The translations under genes were made by a program, and so were the position numbers. The notes beneath the pieces were generated by a model that worked only from the letters and a program-made list of their open reading frames with translations, searched no databases and was not told the origin of the DNA. Positions 5,537 to 6,598 of a stretch of DNA of 6,598 nt are shown in pieces (positions within the stretch are counted from its first letter, which is position 1; each line of letters starts with the position of its first letter). Origin of the DNA: Bacillota bacterium (GTDB lineage Bacteria; Bacillota; Proteinivoracia; UBA4975); the NCBI GenBank assembly GCA_012727415.1, contig JAAYHI010000068.1, positions 1 through 6,598 of the forward strand, read 5' to 3'.

Positions 5537-6379
5537 TTGATTAGCAGTATGACAGGATTTGGAAGGCAGCGCTTTGAAGTACAGGGAACTCTCTTGATTG
5601 CCGAAGTGAAGTCCCTCAACCACAAAAACTTAGACATCCATTGCCGTCTGCCGGAAGCCTTTTCGGCTTTGGAAATACCCTTGCGCAACCTGGTGAAAAA
5701 ATATATCAGCCGGGGCAGGGTGGATATTAAAATTTTCATAGAGCAGGGGCATATGGGGACAATTCAGTTAAACGAGCCTGTGTATAAAGCATATCTTGAA
5801 ATCCTGTCTGCAATTTCCCCTGCCGACACCACTTTTGATACAGTGGCACTGCTGGCCTTGCCTAATATCATCAGCAGCGATACTTCCGAGCCCGAAGAAG
5901 ACTCCTTTTGGCCGCCCATCGAGAAAGCCCTTGCCCAATTACAGGAGGACAGGCTGCGGGAGGGGGCACTGCTGTGGCAGGATATCCTGGAAAAAGTCAA
6001 CAGCATTAACACTCTGGTGACGGAGCTGGAATCTCTGGCTTCAGTTCAGCAACAGGAGGTGGGGGCGAGATTTCGCCAGCGCCTGGAGGCCCTTGGGGAT
6101 GTCGATGACACCAGGATTTTAGCGGAAATTGCCCTCTTGGTGGATAAATCCGACATCAACGAAGAGTTGGTGCGCCTCAAAGCGCATCTGGCCGCTTTTG
6201 AGAAGTGCGGGATGCTGCAGGAGCCCGTTGGCCGCAGGCTGGAGTTCATCGGCCAGGAGATGCTGCGGGAAATCAATACTATCGGGGCTAAAAGCGCAAT
6301 TTACCCGGTCTCGGAAATTGCCCTGGAGATAAAAGCAGAGCTGGAGAAAATACGGGAACAGTTGCAGAATATTGAATAG
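5537..6379 (+). CDS. yicC: YicC/YloC family endoribonuclease
   Basis: Predicted 280 residues, about the family's usual length. YicC proteins are reported metal-dependent endoribonucleases; E. coli YicC affects small-RNA decay. The N-terminal YicC domain begins ISSMTGFGRQ, the family signature, followed by EVKSLNHKNLDIHCRLPE. The C-terminal DUF1732 part has INEELVRLKAHL (about 208-218), GRRLEFIGQEMLREINTIGAK (232-252) and the closing ELEKIREQLQNIE. The start is TTG 5537, since homologues begin M-I-x-S-M-T-G and a GGGGGTGG site is 5 bases upstream; GTG 5528 is the alternative. Slight oddities: the usual REANTxxSK stretch reads REINTIGAK, and the acidic residue that normally follows within a few positions is absent (SAIYPVS). 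A promoter lies directly upstream, and remA follows 11 bases after the stop, so the two are very probably cotranscribed. Confidence 0.95.
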   Translation: MISSMTGFGRQRFEVQGTLLIAEVKSLNHKNLDIHCRLPEAFSALEIPLRNLVKKYISRGRVDIKIFIEQGHMGTIQLNEPVYKAYLEILSAISPADTTFDTVALLALPNIISSDTSEPEEDSFWPPIEKALAQLQEDRLREGALLWQDILEKVNSINTLVTELESLASVQQQEVGARFRQRLEALGDVDDTRILAEIALLVDKSDINEELVRLKAHLAAFEKCGMLQEPVGRRLEFIGQEMLREINTIGAKSAIYPVSEIALEIKAELEKIREQLQNIE

Positions 6380-6385
6380 AGGTGG
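6379..6385 (+). promoter_or_regulatory. Ribosome binding site of remA, overlapping the yicC stop codon
   Basis: GAGGTGG is a near-canonical Shine-Dalgarno whose first base is the last base of the yicC TAG stop. It is 5 bases from TTG 6391. The overlap suggests translational coupling of yicC and remA. Confidence 0.65.
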
Positions 6386-6390
6386 AAGGG

Positions 6391-6598
6391 TTGCGTTTAG
6401 TAAACATAGGATTTGGCAATATTGTATCTGCGGGACGAATCATCTCCATAGTCAGTCCTGAGAGTGCGCCAATCAAGCGGAACATCCAGGAAGCCCGGGA
6501 ACGGGGGAACCTGATTGATGCTACATACGGGCGCCGCACCAGGGCTGTCATCATAATGGACTCAGGGCATATCATCCTGTCTGCAGTCCAGCCGGAAA
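6391..6598 (+). CDS. remA: RemA-type DNA-binding regulator (DUF370), 3' end outside window
   Basis: The first 69 codons are present; RemA proteins are usually about 80-90 residues, so only a short tail is missing. In B. subtilis RemA is a small DNA-binding protein that activates biofilm-matrix and osmoprotection operons and assembles into ring-like oligomers. The sequence matches the family almost throughout: LVNIGFGNIVSAGRII, then SPESAPIKR, LIDATYGRRTRAVIIMDS and HIILSAVQPE. The arginines linked to DNA binding in B. subtilis (in GRII and GRRTRA) are kept. One small difference is DSGH where DSDH is usual. TTG 6391 is chosen because the GAGGTGG site fits it. In-frame GTG 6382 would add three residues and match the homologue length slightly better, but it lies inside the ribosome binding site. 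Its place after yicC, before the expected gmk-rpoZ, is conserved in Firmicutes. Confidence 0.93.
   Translation, partial: MRLVNIGFGNIVSAGRIISIVSPESAPIKRNIQEARERGNLIDATYGRRTRAVIIMDSGHIILSAVQPE

Noticed and set aside
1..6598. A novel defence, mobile or biosynthetic system
   Set aside because: Every long frame on both strands is accounted for by known housekeeping families with conserved synteny, and no repeats array, integrase, transposase or unknown gene cluster is present.

Overview
The window is a compact housekeeping region from a Gram-positive bacterium, most likely an anaerobic member of the Firmicutes class Clostridia (inference). The evidence is the run rqcH (yloA) - calcium P-type ATPase (yloB) - yicC (yloC) - remA, which is the Bacillus subtilis order, and remA is typical of Firmicutes. 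lspA followed by an RluD-type pseudouridine synthase is likewise the usual Firmicutes pair (lspA-ylyB). Base composition is moderately GC-rich, several starts are GTG or TTG, and Shine-Dalgarno sequences are G-rich. No mobile element, CRISPR array, tRNA or rRNA was seen.

Layout: (1) 1-1125, plus strand: the 3' end of lspA (lipoprotein signal peptidase II), overlapped by the rluD-like gene. Just past rluD is a good intrinsic terminator (1155-1184) that lies inside the coding region of the next, convergent gene. (2) 1103-2776, minus strand: rqcH, the NFACT-family ribosome quality-control factor, whose 3' end overlaps the 3' end of rluD by 23 bp. (3) 2777-2887: a 111-bp divergent intergenic region with a good extended -10 promoter for rqcH, a weaker candidate promoter for the ATPase, a small inverted repeat and a G8 tract just before the ATPase start. 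(4) 2888-5455, plus strand: a complete ten-helix calcium-transporting P-type ATPase. (5) 5456-5536: an 81-bp gap with a promoter for the next operon. (6) 5537-6379 yicC and 6391 to the window edge remA, tightly spaced; gmk and rpoZ usually follow beyond the edge.

The gene products act in membrane lipoprotein maturation (LspA), 23S rRNA modification (RluD), rescue of stalled 60S-like/50S nascent chains (RqcH), calcium efflux (ATPase), RNA processing (YicC) and control of biofilm/osmotic genes (RemA). They do not form one pathway; the linkage is conserved synteny. No new multi-gene system is visible. The points most worth a second look are the RqcH NFACT-N domain, where the Asp of the Asp-Arg motif needed for alanine tailing in B. 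subtilis appears as Ala, and the rluD terminator written inside the rqcH coding sequence.
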